A DNA stretch of 38,272 bases. Source: Nitrospira japonica. GTDB taxonomy: Bacteria > Nitrospirota > Thermodesulfovibrionia > Thermodesulfovibrionales > DYHX01. This document shows positions 31,429 to 38,272 of the stretch, in pieces. The translations under genes and the position numbers were made by a program. How positions within the stretch are numbered: the stretch's first letter is position 1; the number at the start of each line of letters is the position of its first letter. The DNA is taken from NCBI GenBank assembly GCA_020723925.1, contig DYHX01000010.1, forward strand, positions 1-38,272, given 5' to 3'. The notes beneath the pieces were generated by a model. It saw nothing but the letters and a program-made list of their open reading frames with translations, made no database searches and was not told the DNA's origin.

Positions 31429-31743
31429 ATGGAAAGAATACCGTATGGGAAGTACAGCAAGGAGTTCAGGCAGGAAGCAGTAAAACTTGTGATTGAAGAA
31501 GAGTTATCGGCGCCTGCGGCGGCAAAGAGGCTGTCGCTGGCATCAACAACCCTAAGCAACTGGGTCAAGGCATATAAGGCGGGGAAACTTTCAGAAGTAG
31601 GAAAAAACCACAGACCGCTGAGCGAAGTAGAGATGGAAAACTACAGATTGAAAAGAGAACTGGCAGAAGTGAAAATGGAGCGTGACATATTAAAAAAAGC
31701 GGCAGCGTACTTTGCGAAGGAGTCGCAGCGAGGTGCGCGATGA
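31429..31743 (+). CDS. IS3-family transposase OrfA
   Basis: A 104-residue DNA-binding half of the transposase. A helix-turn-helix (FRQEAVKLVIEEELSAPAAAKRL ... LSNWVKAYK, read with gaps) is followed by a leucine-zipper-like segment and MERDILKKAAAYFAKES. An A7 run at 31692-31698 (TTA AAA AAA GCG) is a plausible -1 slippery site. The -1 frame is open from there through orfB, so an OrfAB fusion can form. It overlaps orfB by ATGA at 31740-31743. ATG 31429 follows GGAGG. Confidence 0.9.
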   Translation: MERIPYGKYSKEFRQEAVKLVIEEELSAPAAAKRLSLASTTLSNWVKAYKAGKLSEVGKNHRPLSEVEMENYRLKRELAEVKMERDILKKAAAYFAKESQRGAR

Positions 31744-32603
31744 TAAAGGCAATGCGGCTCAAGCATTCAGTATCAGCATTATGCAGGCATTTAAAAATAT
31801 CCGAGAGCGTCTATTATGCATGGCTGAACCGGAAGCCCTCAAAGAGAGCGCAGGAGGATGCCCGGCTTGCAGCAGAGATAAAGGCGGCGCACAAACGAAC
31901 CAGAGGGGTATGCGGAGCGGAGAAGATACAGAAGGAACTGGCAGAGCAAGGCGCAAACATAGGAATCTGCCGCATAAAGCGGATAAAGAGGCAGATAGGG
32001 CTTTACTGCAAACAAACGAAGAAATACAAAGCGACTACCGACTCCAAGCATAATCTGCCGGTAGCAGAAAACTTATTACAGCAGCAATTCAAGGCAGAAG
32101 CCCCGAACAAGGTATGGGTATCTGACATTGCCTATATATTTACGGAAGAAGGCTGGCTGTATCTTGCAGGACATAAGGACATGTTCAACGGCGAAATAGT
32201 GGGATATGCGATGTCGGAAAGGATAACAAAGGAACTTGTCAGCCGATCGTTATTCAGAGCAGTATCAGCAAAGAGGCCGGATAGAGGGCTGATACACCAC
32301 TCAGACAGGGGCAGCCAGTATTGTTCCGGCAAATACAGGAAACTGCTTGAGCAATTCGGCATGAAGGCGTCAATGAGCAGAAAAGGCAACTGCTATGACA
32401 ATGCCCCTATGGAAAGCTTCTGGGGGACGCTTAAACAGGAGCTTGTGCATCATAAAAAATACATGAGCAGACAGGAAGCAATGCAGGAGATCAGCGAATA
32501 TATAGAAATCTTTTATAATCGGCAAAGGAGACAGGCGCGGCTGGAGTATCTATCTCCGGTTGCTTATGAGAAAAAATTCTATGAAAATAGGTTAGCGGCA
32601 TGA
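31740..32603 (+). CDS. IS3-family transposase OrfB (DDE integrase domain)
   Basis: A 287-residue catalytic half. The DDE triad is visible as D129 (WVSDIAYI), D189 (HHSDRGSQY) and E225 (APMESFWGTLK), with 35 residues between the last two as in the DD35E class. An N-terminal HTH_21-like region precedes it. No stop or frameshift is present, so the element appears capable of moving. Confidence 0.92.
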   Translation: MIKAMRLKHSVSALCRHLKISESVYYAWLNRKPSKRAQEDARLAAEIKAAHKRTRGVCGAEKIQKELAEQGANIGICRIKRIKRQIGLYCKQTKKYKATTDSKHNLPVAENLLQQQFKAEAPNKVWVSDIAYIFTEEGWLYLAGHKDMFNGEIVGYAMSERITKELVSRSLFRAVSAKRPDRGLIHHSDRGSQYCSGKYRKLLEQFGMKASMSRKGNCYDNAPMESFWGTLKQELVHHKKYMSRQEAMQEISEYIEIFYNRQRRQARLEYLSPVAYEKKFYENRLAA

Positions 32604-32710
32604 GCCAATTGGTGTCCACTATTGACATCCGAGGTCAGGGGTATGTTACATTTGTATGGAACTTATAAAATGGAAGTGACACCACCGAGCTTAATCGGTG
32701 CTATAATTAG

Positions 32711-32845
32711 TTCAGCAGTGCTTGCGCTGATGCCTTTGCCGTTGACTACAGCGCTATGATAACAGAGAAACTTGCAAAGCCGGGGGTAAAATACTTTCAG
32801 ATAACAGGCAGGGCTAAAAGGGTTGTCGAAGAACTTATAGCCTGA
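32711..32845 (+). pseudogene. C-terminal gene remnant next to the IS element
   Basis: An open stretch of 44 codons with no start, ending at TGA 32843-32845 and containing DYSAMITEKLAKPGVKYFQI and GRAKRVVEELIA. It looks like the 3' end of a real gene and lies 90 bp beyond the right end of the IS. I do not recognise the family. The rest of 32621-32898 shows nothing else. Confidence 0.4.
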
Positions 32846-32898
32846 AGTCAACTAAAGAAGTAATATTTAGGCCTGTCTGAATATAGGGAGAGTAGACA

Positions 32899-34245
32899 AT
32901 GGAAAAGGAGAAAAATACAATCAGGAGATTGCGGTATACAATCCTTCTTATATTCTTTATACTCCTTGCCTTCTACGGTATTCGCCATCAAGTAGTCGGA
33001 GGGGGCCCGGCAGGCACCCCGAGCATTCACGCCTACTGCCCATTTGGAGGGCTTGCGACAGCATATACATATTTTGCATCCGGCGAGTTTGTGCAAAAGC
33101 TCTATTACTCAAACCTTATCCTGCTTGGCGCCGTTGTCCTGCTTGCTGTGATTACAGCCGCCGGCTTTTGCGGATGGATATGCCCATTCGGTGCTTTTCA
33201 GGAATGGCTCAGTCGTCTGGGTAAAAGGGTTCTCGGAAAGACATTCGAACTGCCCCATGGTCTTGATAAAAGATTAAAGTATGCGAAATACCTTGTCCTT
33301 GCAGTTATACTATTCTTTACTTATAAAACAGGCGAACTCGTTTTTGAGGAATATGACCCCTTCTTTGCCTTGTTTCACTTCAAATTTGAAGGGCTTACAT
33401 TCGGAGTAGGGGTTCTATTATTGCTCATTCCGCTATCACTCTTTCTCCGCAGGGCATGGTGCAGGTATTTCTGCCCGCTCGGTGCATTCCTCTCGTTCTT
33501 CAACTGGATGAGCAGGTTTAAGATTACAAGAAATGTGGATGCATGCACCGAATGCGGTGCGTGCAGGAGGGCATGTCAGATGGGCATCCAGGTGGAAAAA
33601 GTAGAGAAAGTGCCGGAGACGCACTGCATAAAATGTCTTGAATGCGTTGAAGCCTGTAAGAATGGGGCATTAACCCTTCAAACACCTAAGTTTCTGCCGT
33701 CACCCCGGTATGCCTTGCCTGTTGTAATATTGATTCTATTCCTCGGAACCATTGGCGTATCAATGGCATCAGGTTTGTGGCAAAGCAAGGCGCCGGCAGA
33801 AGCTGCATTTAAAATCACATCCCCCGATGATATAAAGGGATGGATGACTTTGAAGGATGTGGCAAGGATATTCACCATCCCTGAAAAGACGCTTGCCATG
33901 AAGCTTTCAGTTCCTGAAGATGCGCTAAACACTCAGATAAGAAAGCTTAATAAATACGGCATTAAAGAAGATGATGTAAGGCAGAAAGTGAAAGAGCTCC
34001 CGATACAAATTGTAGAGGTTCAGAAGAAAGCGCCTAATCCTGATGACATCGCAGGATGGATGACCCTTGAGGAGGTGTCAAGGATGTTTGATATCCCGGT
34101 TGATGTCTTAGAGAAAAGGCTCGGTTTCAGACCGGAGGATTCCCCGAAAGCGCAGCTTAAATCCTTTAATGACAGGTTCCCGCATTTCCCCAAAAAAGTG
34201 AGGGAAGAAGTAAAGAAGATATTGGATGAGAGGAAGAAAAAATAA
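32899..34245 (+). CDS. NapH/CcoG-like membrane polyferredoxin with duplicated C-terminal module
   Basis: A 448-residue membrane protein. Transmembrane helices lie at about 12-27, 72-90, 132-145, 168-184 and 272-290. Two CxxxCP motifs follow helices (C91/C95 and C188/C192). Two 4Fe-4S sites are complete: C216-C219-C222-C226 and C243-C246-C249-C253. This layout is that of NapH/NosR-type proteins that pass electrons between quinol and periplasmic or cytoplasmic partners. After the last helix, two homologous modules (residues about 308-337 and 380-409; PDDIxGWMTLxxVxRxF) repeat. The redox partner is unknown. It is followed 30 nt later by a small exported protein. Confidence 0.78.
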   Translation: MEKEKNTIRRLRYTILLIFFILLAFYGIRHQVVGGGPAGTPSIHAYCPFGGLATAYTYFASGEFVQKLYYSNLILLGAVVLLAVITAAGFCGWICPFGAFQEWLSRLGKRVLGKTFELPHGLDKRLKYAKYLVLAVILFFTYKTGELVFEEYDPFFALFHFKFEGLTFGVGVLLLLIPLSLFLRRAWCRYFCPLGAFLSFFNWMSRFKITRNVDACTECGACRRACQMGIQVEKVEKVPETHCIKCLECVEACKNGALTLQTPKFLPSPRYALPVVILILFLGTIGVSMASGLWQSKAPAEAAFKITSPDDIKGWMTLKDVARIFTIPEKTLAMKLSVPEDALNTQIRKLNKYGIKEDDVRQKVKELPIQIVEVQKKAPNPDDIAGWMTLEEVSRMFDIPVDVLEKRLGFRPEDSPKAQLKSFNDRFPHFPKKVREEVKKILDERKKK

Positions 34246-34275
34246 CCGAAACAAAACCGGCTCAAGGAGGTAGCC

Positions 34276-34740
34276 ATGAGAATGAAGAAGGTCATAGGTT
34301 TGATGACAGCCTTATCCATAGTCTTATCTGTAACAGTTGCCCTTGCACAACCCATGAGGAATCCTGTAGTATGGCGGGGCAGCGGAGGATGGGGAATGGG
34401 AGCGCAGTATCAGAGGATGTACAACCCCGCGAAGACAGAAACCATATCGGGAACCGTTGAAGCTGTGGATAAAATTACGCCAATGAAGGGAATGCACTCC
34501 GGCATCCATGTCACGCTTAAGACCGACAAGGAAACCATATCGGTACATCTCGGCCCTGAATGGTATATCGAAAGACTCGATACAAAAATAGAAAATGGCG
34601 ACAAGATTGAAGTCAAGGGCTCGCGGACAACCGTTGCTGGGAGACCGGCTATCATTGCGTCAGAGGTTAAAAAAGGAGATAATGTGCTCATACTGAGAGA
34701 CGCATCGGGCATTCCCGCATGGTCTGGATGGAGAAGGTAG
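34276..34740 (+). CDS. Exported small OB-fold-like protein
   Basis: A 154-residue protein with a signal peptide (basic start, hydrophobic 8-23, cleavage near ALA-Q). The mature part has a Gly/Trp/Met-rich stretch, then a beta-rich core (ISGTVEAVDKI ... GDKIEVKGSR ... IIASEVKKGD) resembling OB-fold exported proteins. ATG 34276 follows AAGGAGG at 34264-34270. Co-transcription with the polyferredoxin gene suggests a periplasmic partner. Some relatives are labelled DNA-binding, which does not fit export. The function is not known. Confidence 0.65.
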   Translation: MRMKKVIGLMTALSIVLSVTVALAQPMRNPVVWRGSGGWGMGAQYQRMYNPAKTETISGTVEAVDKITPMKGMHSGIHVTLKTDKETISVHLGPEWYIERLDTKIENGDKIEVKGSRTTVAGRPAIIASEVKKGDNVLILRDASGIPAWSGWRR

Positions 34741-34759
34741 GATTCAAAATTCAACCCTA

Positions 34760-34792
34760 AACGGCCCTGCTTTGAGCCGGAGCAGGGCCGTT
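34760..34792 (+). terminator. Hairpin terminator after the exported protein gene
   Basis: A perfect 12-bp stem, AACGGCCCTGCT (34760-34771) with AGCAGGGCCGTT (34781-34792), and a 9-nt loop. Only a weak AT stretch follows. Confidence 0.7.
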
Positions 34793-34824
34793 AATTCAGG
34801 CTGTTAAGGTATTCGGAAAATAAA

Positions 34825-35567
34825 AATAGGGGCAGCGACCATTTTCTTGACACCTAACCTAACAAAACCGTATTATTGTCACTGTGCCAAGAATATCAAG
34901 AGCAGTGGCCATTGGGTATCCTCATCATATAATCCAAAGAGGTAATTACCGACAGTCAGTATTTGAAACCGAAGAAGACTACATGCAATATTTGCAATGG
35001 CTAAAGAAATACTGCCATAAATATTTCCTGAATATCTGGGCGTATTGCCTTATGAGCAACCATGTGCATTTCATAGCAGTGCCGATGAAAGATGACTCAC
35101 TTGCAAGGACATTTAATACCCTACACATAAGGTATTCGCAGTATTTTAATCAAAAAGGCAACAACAAAGGACATTTGTGGCAGGGGAGATTCTTTTCTTG
35201 CGTTCTTGATGAGAGGCATTTATTTGCAGCGATTCGTTATATAGAAAACAATCCTGTAAGGGCTGGAATTGTGCGGATGCCTCATGAATGCAGATGGTCA
35301 AGTGCAAAGGCGCATGTTTATAAAGAACCCGATTCCATATTGTCTGATGATTGTTATTTAACAAAAGGAATTGATGACTGGTTGGCATACCTTATGGAGA
35401 AAGATGATTCAAAGCTTATAAACAACATAATTCAAAGCACAAAAACAGGGCGTGCATGTGGAGACGAGACTTTTTTAAACACAATTGAGGGAATTCTTGG
35501 AAGAAGACTGGTAGCCTTACCGAGGGGTAGACCCAGAAAAAAGGAATAAATGGTCGCTGTCCCTATT
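34825..35567 (+). mobile_element. RAYT transposase unit bounded by 20-bp inverted repeats
   Basis: AATAGGGGCAGCGACCATTT at 34825-34844 is mirrored by AAATGGTCGCTGTCCCTATT at 35548-35567, with one mismatch. The repeats lie just outside the coding sequence, and the right one overlaps the stop codon. This is the expected arrangement for a Y1 transposase with its own REP-like ends. Confidence 0.8.
34884..35549 (+). CDS. REP-associated tyrosine transposase (Y1/HUH, IS200-like)
   Basis: A 221-residue single-domain HUH transposase. The HUH pair is H60/H62 in MSNHVHF, and the catalytic Tyr is Y119 in IRYIENNPVRAG. The N-terminal PRISRAVAIGYPHHIIQRGN is the family opening. GTG 34884 is the start, with no strong ribosome site. 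It nicks and joins single-stranded DNA at palindromic REP sequences. The many palindromes in this window are candidate relatives, but none matches the flanking repeats here closely. Confidence 0.92.
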   Translation: MPRISRAVAIGYPHHIIQRGNYRQSVFETEEDYMQYLQWLKKYCHKYFLNIWAYCLMSNHVHFIAVPMKDDSLARTFNTLHIRYSQYFNQKGNNKGHLWQGRFFSCVLDERHLFAAIRYIENNPVRAGIVRMPHECRWSSAKAHVYKEPDSILSDDCYLTKGIDDWLAYLMEKDDSKLINNIIQSTKTGRACGDETFLNTIEGILGRRLVALPRGRPRKKE

Positions 35568-35725
35568 ATTTCTATTATTTCCTATTATTTTCACCGTCGT
35601 TGTTCAAGGGACATGGTCGAGACTCGCCTTTAATCTAATAATTTGCATGGTGAGAGATAAGAGTCCTGTACTGAATTGCCTCTGAGACGTGGTGGGATTG
35701 GATTTCGTCAGAGGATTCAAGGTCA

Positions 35726-35845
35726 GCAATAGTCCGCGACAATCTTAAAATCCTTGCGTATGCCCTTGCTGAAGGCGTGTTAGAAAGTAAACTCTTTGGA
35801 CACGAAAAAGGTGCATTTAGAGGAAAGATGATATTCCCCTTCTAA
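35726..35845 (+). pseudogene. Orphan fragment of a sigma-54 activator AAA+ domain
   Basis: An open stretch ending at TAA 35843-35845 reads [18 protein letters not shown], which matches the conserved [17 protein letters not shown] segment of NtrC-type activators, with the GAFTGA loop altered. Nothing of the domain before or after is present. It lies on the strand opposite the intact regulator next to it. The rest of 35568-35872 shows no gene. Confidence 0.55.
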
Positions 35846-35872
35846 TTAACCATTTTATTAAGAACAATTATC

Positions 35873-37246
35873 TTACTCAATTTCCAATCCATACTTTTTC
35901 AGCTTTCTCCACAGGGATACCCTGTCTATTCCAAGTATCTGTGCTGCAAGGGTCTTGTTGCCGCCAACCTCATTTAATACCCATTTTATATAAGCCATCT
36001 CTTGTTCTTCGAGGGACTGGATTTTACCTTCCTTTTTTCTGAATGTCCGTATGCTCAACTCCCGTAAATCTTCGGGAAGATGGGCTGTCTCGATAGTATT
36101 TCCAGTGGCAAAGGCAACACCTCTCTCTATTATATTCTCAAGTTCCCTTACATTACCCGGAAAGTCATAATTCATTAAGATAGCAATCACATCCGGAGAT
36201 ATTTCTATAACATTCTTTTTCATAAGAGCTGCATATTTCTTTAAAAAGTAGTAGCTTAAAAGGGGAATGTCATCTTTTCTTTCTGAAAGCGGCGGAATAT
36301 AAAGCGAAACCACATTCAACCGGAAATAAAGGTCACGTCTGAAGTGGCCGCTTTTTATTGCGTCCTGAACGTCTCTGTTTGTCGCAGCTATGAATCTCAC
36401 GTCCACTTTTACTGGTTCTGTTGCGCCGAGCCTCAAGACCTCCCTTTCCTGGATAACCCTTAAAAGCTTGACCTGCATGGATGAAGACATCTCTGTTATC
36501 TCGTCTAAAAACAGTGTCCCTCCGCCTGAAGCGGATGATGCCATTTCTATCAATCCCTTTTTCATGGTGGATGCACCGGTGAACGCCCCCTTTTCATGAC
36601 CAAACAATTCATTGCTGAGAAGCTCTTCTGTAAATGCGCCGCAATTAACTGCAAAGAAAGGCTTTTCTGAACGCTTGCTGCTCAGGTGTATATACCTTGC
36701 AAATAGCTCCTTTCCAGTACCACTTTCACCGCTTATTAGGACATTGCAATCAGTGGGTGCAATCTGCCTTGCTGTGTCAAGAAGTCTCTGTAAATTTGCA
36801 TCCTGTGTGATTATCCTTACCTTCCCCTGATATTTCTCTATCTGCTCCCTCAACTGGGCATTTTCCTTTTTGAGTCTCACCTTTTCAATCGCCTCTTTTA
36901 CGACCTTTCTCGCCTCATCAAGTTTGAATGGTTTCGCTATGTAGTAGAATGCGCCCTGCTTCATTGCATTCACTGCTGATTCGAGGGTTGCATAACCTGT
37001 TATCATTATTACCTCTGCATCAGGATAAAGCTCATGGCATTTCTTTAGTATCTGCATCCCGTCAACCTTCTCCATCCTTAAGTCAGTGAGCACAACATCG
37101 AATCTCTGCTCATTAAGCAATTTTAGCGCATTCTGCCCGCTCTGGGTCCCGACAATCTCGTACCCCTCCTTTTTCATTACATGTTCAAGGTTCTTAAGGG
37201 CTATTTTTTCATCATCAACGATTAATATCCTTGCATTGTTCGTCAT
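35873..37246 (-). CDS. NtrC-family sigma-54 response regulator
   Basis: 457 residues from ATG 37246. The receiver domain has D55 (LTDLRM) as phosphoacceptor, with D11/D12 and K105. The AAA+ domain has GESGTGKE and GAFTGA for sigma-54 contact, then GGTLFLDEI and the R-finger region. The C-terminal Fis-type helix-turn-helix ends LAAQILGIDRVSLWRKLKKY. The start is set by GAGGTG seven bases before ATG 37246; the in-frame ATG 37261 overlaps that site. It activates sigma-54 promoters when phosphorylated, presumably by the kinase 60 bp upstream. Targets are unknown. Confidence 0.92.
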   Translation of the reverse strand: MTNNARILIVDDEKIALKNLEHVMKKEGYEIVGTQSGQNALKLLNEQRFDVVLTDLRMEKVDGMQILKKCHELYPDAEVIMITGYATLESAVNAMKQGAFYYIAKPFKLDEARKVVKEAIEKVRLKKENAQLREQIEKYQGKVRIITQDANLQRLLDTARQIAPTDCNVLISGESGTGKELFARYIHLSSKRSEKPFFAVNCGAFTEELLSNELFGHEKGAFTGASTMKKGLIEMASSASGGGTLFLDEITEMSSSMQVKLLRVIQEREVLRLGATEPVKVDVRFIAATNRDVQDAIKSGHFRRDLYFRLNVVSLYIPPLSERKDDIPLLSYYFLKKYAALMKKNVIEISPDVIAILMNYDFPGNVRELENIIERGVAFATGNTIETAHLPEDLRELSIRTFRKKEGKIQSLEEQEMAYIKWVLNEVGGNKTLAAQILGIDRVSLWRKLKKYGLEIE

Positions 37247-37307
37247 GTTATGACACCTCAATTTTAGTAATTGTCATTTATGTGGTATATACATCACTCC
37301 AATATTC

Positions 37308-38272
37308 TCATTCCTTTATAGGCAATCTTATTAAAAATGTCGTTCCCTTTTCAACTTCGCTGTCCACAGCGATGCAGCCGTCATGCTCCTCTATGATTTC
37401 ATGGACAATGAACAATCCCAGTCCCGAGCCTTTACCCACATCTTTTGTGGTAAAAAACGGGTCAAACACCTTTGACAATAGCTCTTGTGATATCCCTGTT
37501 CCTGTGTCTTTTATCTCGATATCCACGGTATCTTCTTCGAGAGTGCACTTGCCGCGGTATTTGAGATAATTATATATCTCTGTTTCGGCCTCTATCTTGT
37601 CAATTGCCCTGCGTTTCTGAGCCCTGATAGATACGCTTCCTTCATCGGCAATAGATTCGATTGCGTTTTTTATCAGGTTCAAAAATGCCTGCTGAATTCG
37701 CTGTTTATCCGCAATGATGAATATGTCATCTGGCATGTCAATGTTAATTTCGACCCTTGTCGGCACCTGACCCTTTACAAACCTGATCGTTTCTTCAAGC
37801 AGGTTTTTGAGTGGCAGTTTCTCTTTTTTAAATTCCCTATCCCTTGAAAACTCTAATAGAGAACGGACGATATTCCTTGCCCTCTCTGTTTGTTCCTCTA
37901 TCTGCAAGAGGAGCTCTCTCTTGTATTCCATATCAGCTTCTTCAAGCTCTTCCTTCAGTATCTCACTGGAAGTTGAGACGTTTGATAATGGATTATTCAG
38001 TTCATGGGCAACGCCGGAAAGGAGCGTTCCAAGGGAAGCAAGCTTTTCTGATTGGATAAGGTGTCTCTGTCTTAATTCCAGTTCCCGGAGCATTTTATTA
38101 AAGGCATTCGTGAGTGAGACAATCTCCCTGTCCTTTGAATTTATCTGTATTTTCTCAAACCTGCCGTCAGCAATTACTTCCATGCTATCCTCTAATAATT
38201 TAAGCGGCTTAACAACCATTCTGGAGTGAACCCCATCGTTTAGACACAAAGAGCCTTTGAGGTTAGTAGGGT
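37308..38272 (-). CDS. Sensor histidine kinase, 5' end outside the window
   Basis: The reading frame is open to the window edge, so the gene is partial. From the N-terminal side a HAMP-like linker (VVKPLKLLEDSMEVIADGRF) leads to the HisKA domain with the phospho-His in SGVAHELNNPLSN, then HATPase_c motifs NLIKNAIESI, DTGTGIS, FFTTKDVGKGSGLGL. It should phosphorylate the adjacent regulator. The residues before HAMP visible here are not hydrophobic, unlike the transmembrane helix usually found there, which may mean a poor contig end. Confidence 0.88.
   Translation of the reverse strand, partial: PTNLKGSLCLNDGVHSRMVVKPLKLLEDSMEVIADGRFEKIQINSKDREIVSLTNAFNKMLRELELRQRHLIQSEKLASLGTLLSGVAHELNNPLSNVSTSSEILKEELEEADMEYKRELLLQIEEQTERARNIVRSLLEFSRDREFKKEKLPLKNLLEETIRFVKGQVPTRVEINIDMPDDIFIIADKQRIQQAFLNLIKNAIESIADEGSVSIRAQKRRAIDKIEAETEIYNYLKYRGKCTLEEDTVDIEIKDTGTGISQELLSKVFDPFFTTKDVGKGSGLGLFIVHEIIEEHDGCIAVDSEVEKGTTFLIRLPIKE

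Larger units (their letters stand above)
31382..32620 (+). mobile_element. Complete IS3-family insertion sequence, about 1.24 kb
   Basis: The inverted repeat AGTGGACACCAA (31382-31393) is matched by TTGGTGTCCACT (32609-32620). The two overlapping transposase frames are intact. I see no obvious target duplication in the immediate flanks. Confidence 0.88.

Noticed and set aside
32680-32705. Small hairpin with CACCGA/TCGGTG stem near the IS right end
   Set aside because: The 6-bp stem is too short to distinguish from chance, and no T-run or gene context supports a function.

Overview
The window looks like a chromosomal contig from a Gram-negative, LPS-making bacterium of moderate GC. It carries a nearly complete late lipid A/Kdo pathway (gnnA-gnnB-lpxB-msbA-waaA-lpxK, with kdsB elsewhere), futalosine-route menaquinone synthesis (mqnB), a two-subunit pyruvate carboxylase, and sigma-54 regulation. 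This set fits Nitrospirota (Thermodesulfovibrio-like) or a related deep Gram-negative lineage. That placement is inference and I did not test it.

Layout. 1-1.6 kb: mqnB, a small Toprim protein and yraN. 1.7-9.5 kb: lipid A operon; the gnnA/gnnB pair directly before lpxB suggests a lipid A built on 2,3-diamino-2,3-dideoxyglucose. 9.5-9.9 kb: a dense repeat island. 9.9-14.7 kb: yjbQ, a convergent acyl-CoA synthetase, rtcA, tRNA-Phe(GAA) and lnt. 14.7-21.2 kb: prfB (with the +1 frameshift), a probable oriC, dnaA, dnaN and gyrB. 21.2-22.4 kb: a decayed restriction-modification locus (methyltransferase with two frameshifts and a coupled truncated ORF). 22.5-24.9 kb, minus strand: kdsB-pyrG. 24.9-31.3 kb, plus strand: pycA, pycB, an M50 protease, trpS and bioA. 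31.4-35.6 kb is mobile and accessory: an intact IS3-family element, a gene remnant, a polyferredoxin membrane protein with a small exported protein, and a RAYT-type transposase bracketed by inverted repeats. 35.7-38.3 kb: an orphan fragment of a sigma-54 activator, then an NtrC-family response regulator and its histidine kinase, which runs off the window.

The most unusual signal is a dispersed repeat system. Short arrays with a strict 7-bp period (8 bp in msbA) occur at about a dozen places. They lie between genes and, in frame, inside conserved enzymes (mqnB, waaA, lpxK, kdsB, bioA, and the msbA tail). Written on one strand, most heptamers begin with GT (GTGACGA, GTAATGG, GTTCGGA, GTAATGC, GTGACAC, GTTAAAA, GTCGGCA). 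Palindromic elements repeatedly sit inside or beside these arrays. Two elements, 229 bp and 26 bp long, share the same ends (GCCGAAAAATAG ... CTATTTTGGG) and both are flanked on each side by heptamers in register. This resembles a combination of cyanobacterial heptameric STRRs and Rickettsia palindromic elements in ORFs, and it deserves genome-wide analysis.

Several starts are corrected from sequence: gnnA (GTG 1738, not the repeat-derived ATG 1693), rtcA (11962), trpS (CTG 28943), bioA (29969) and the response regulator (37246).
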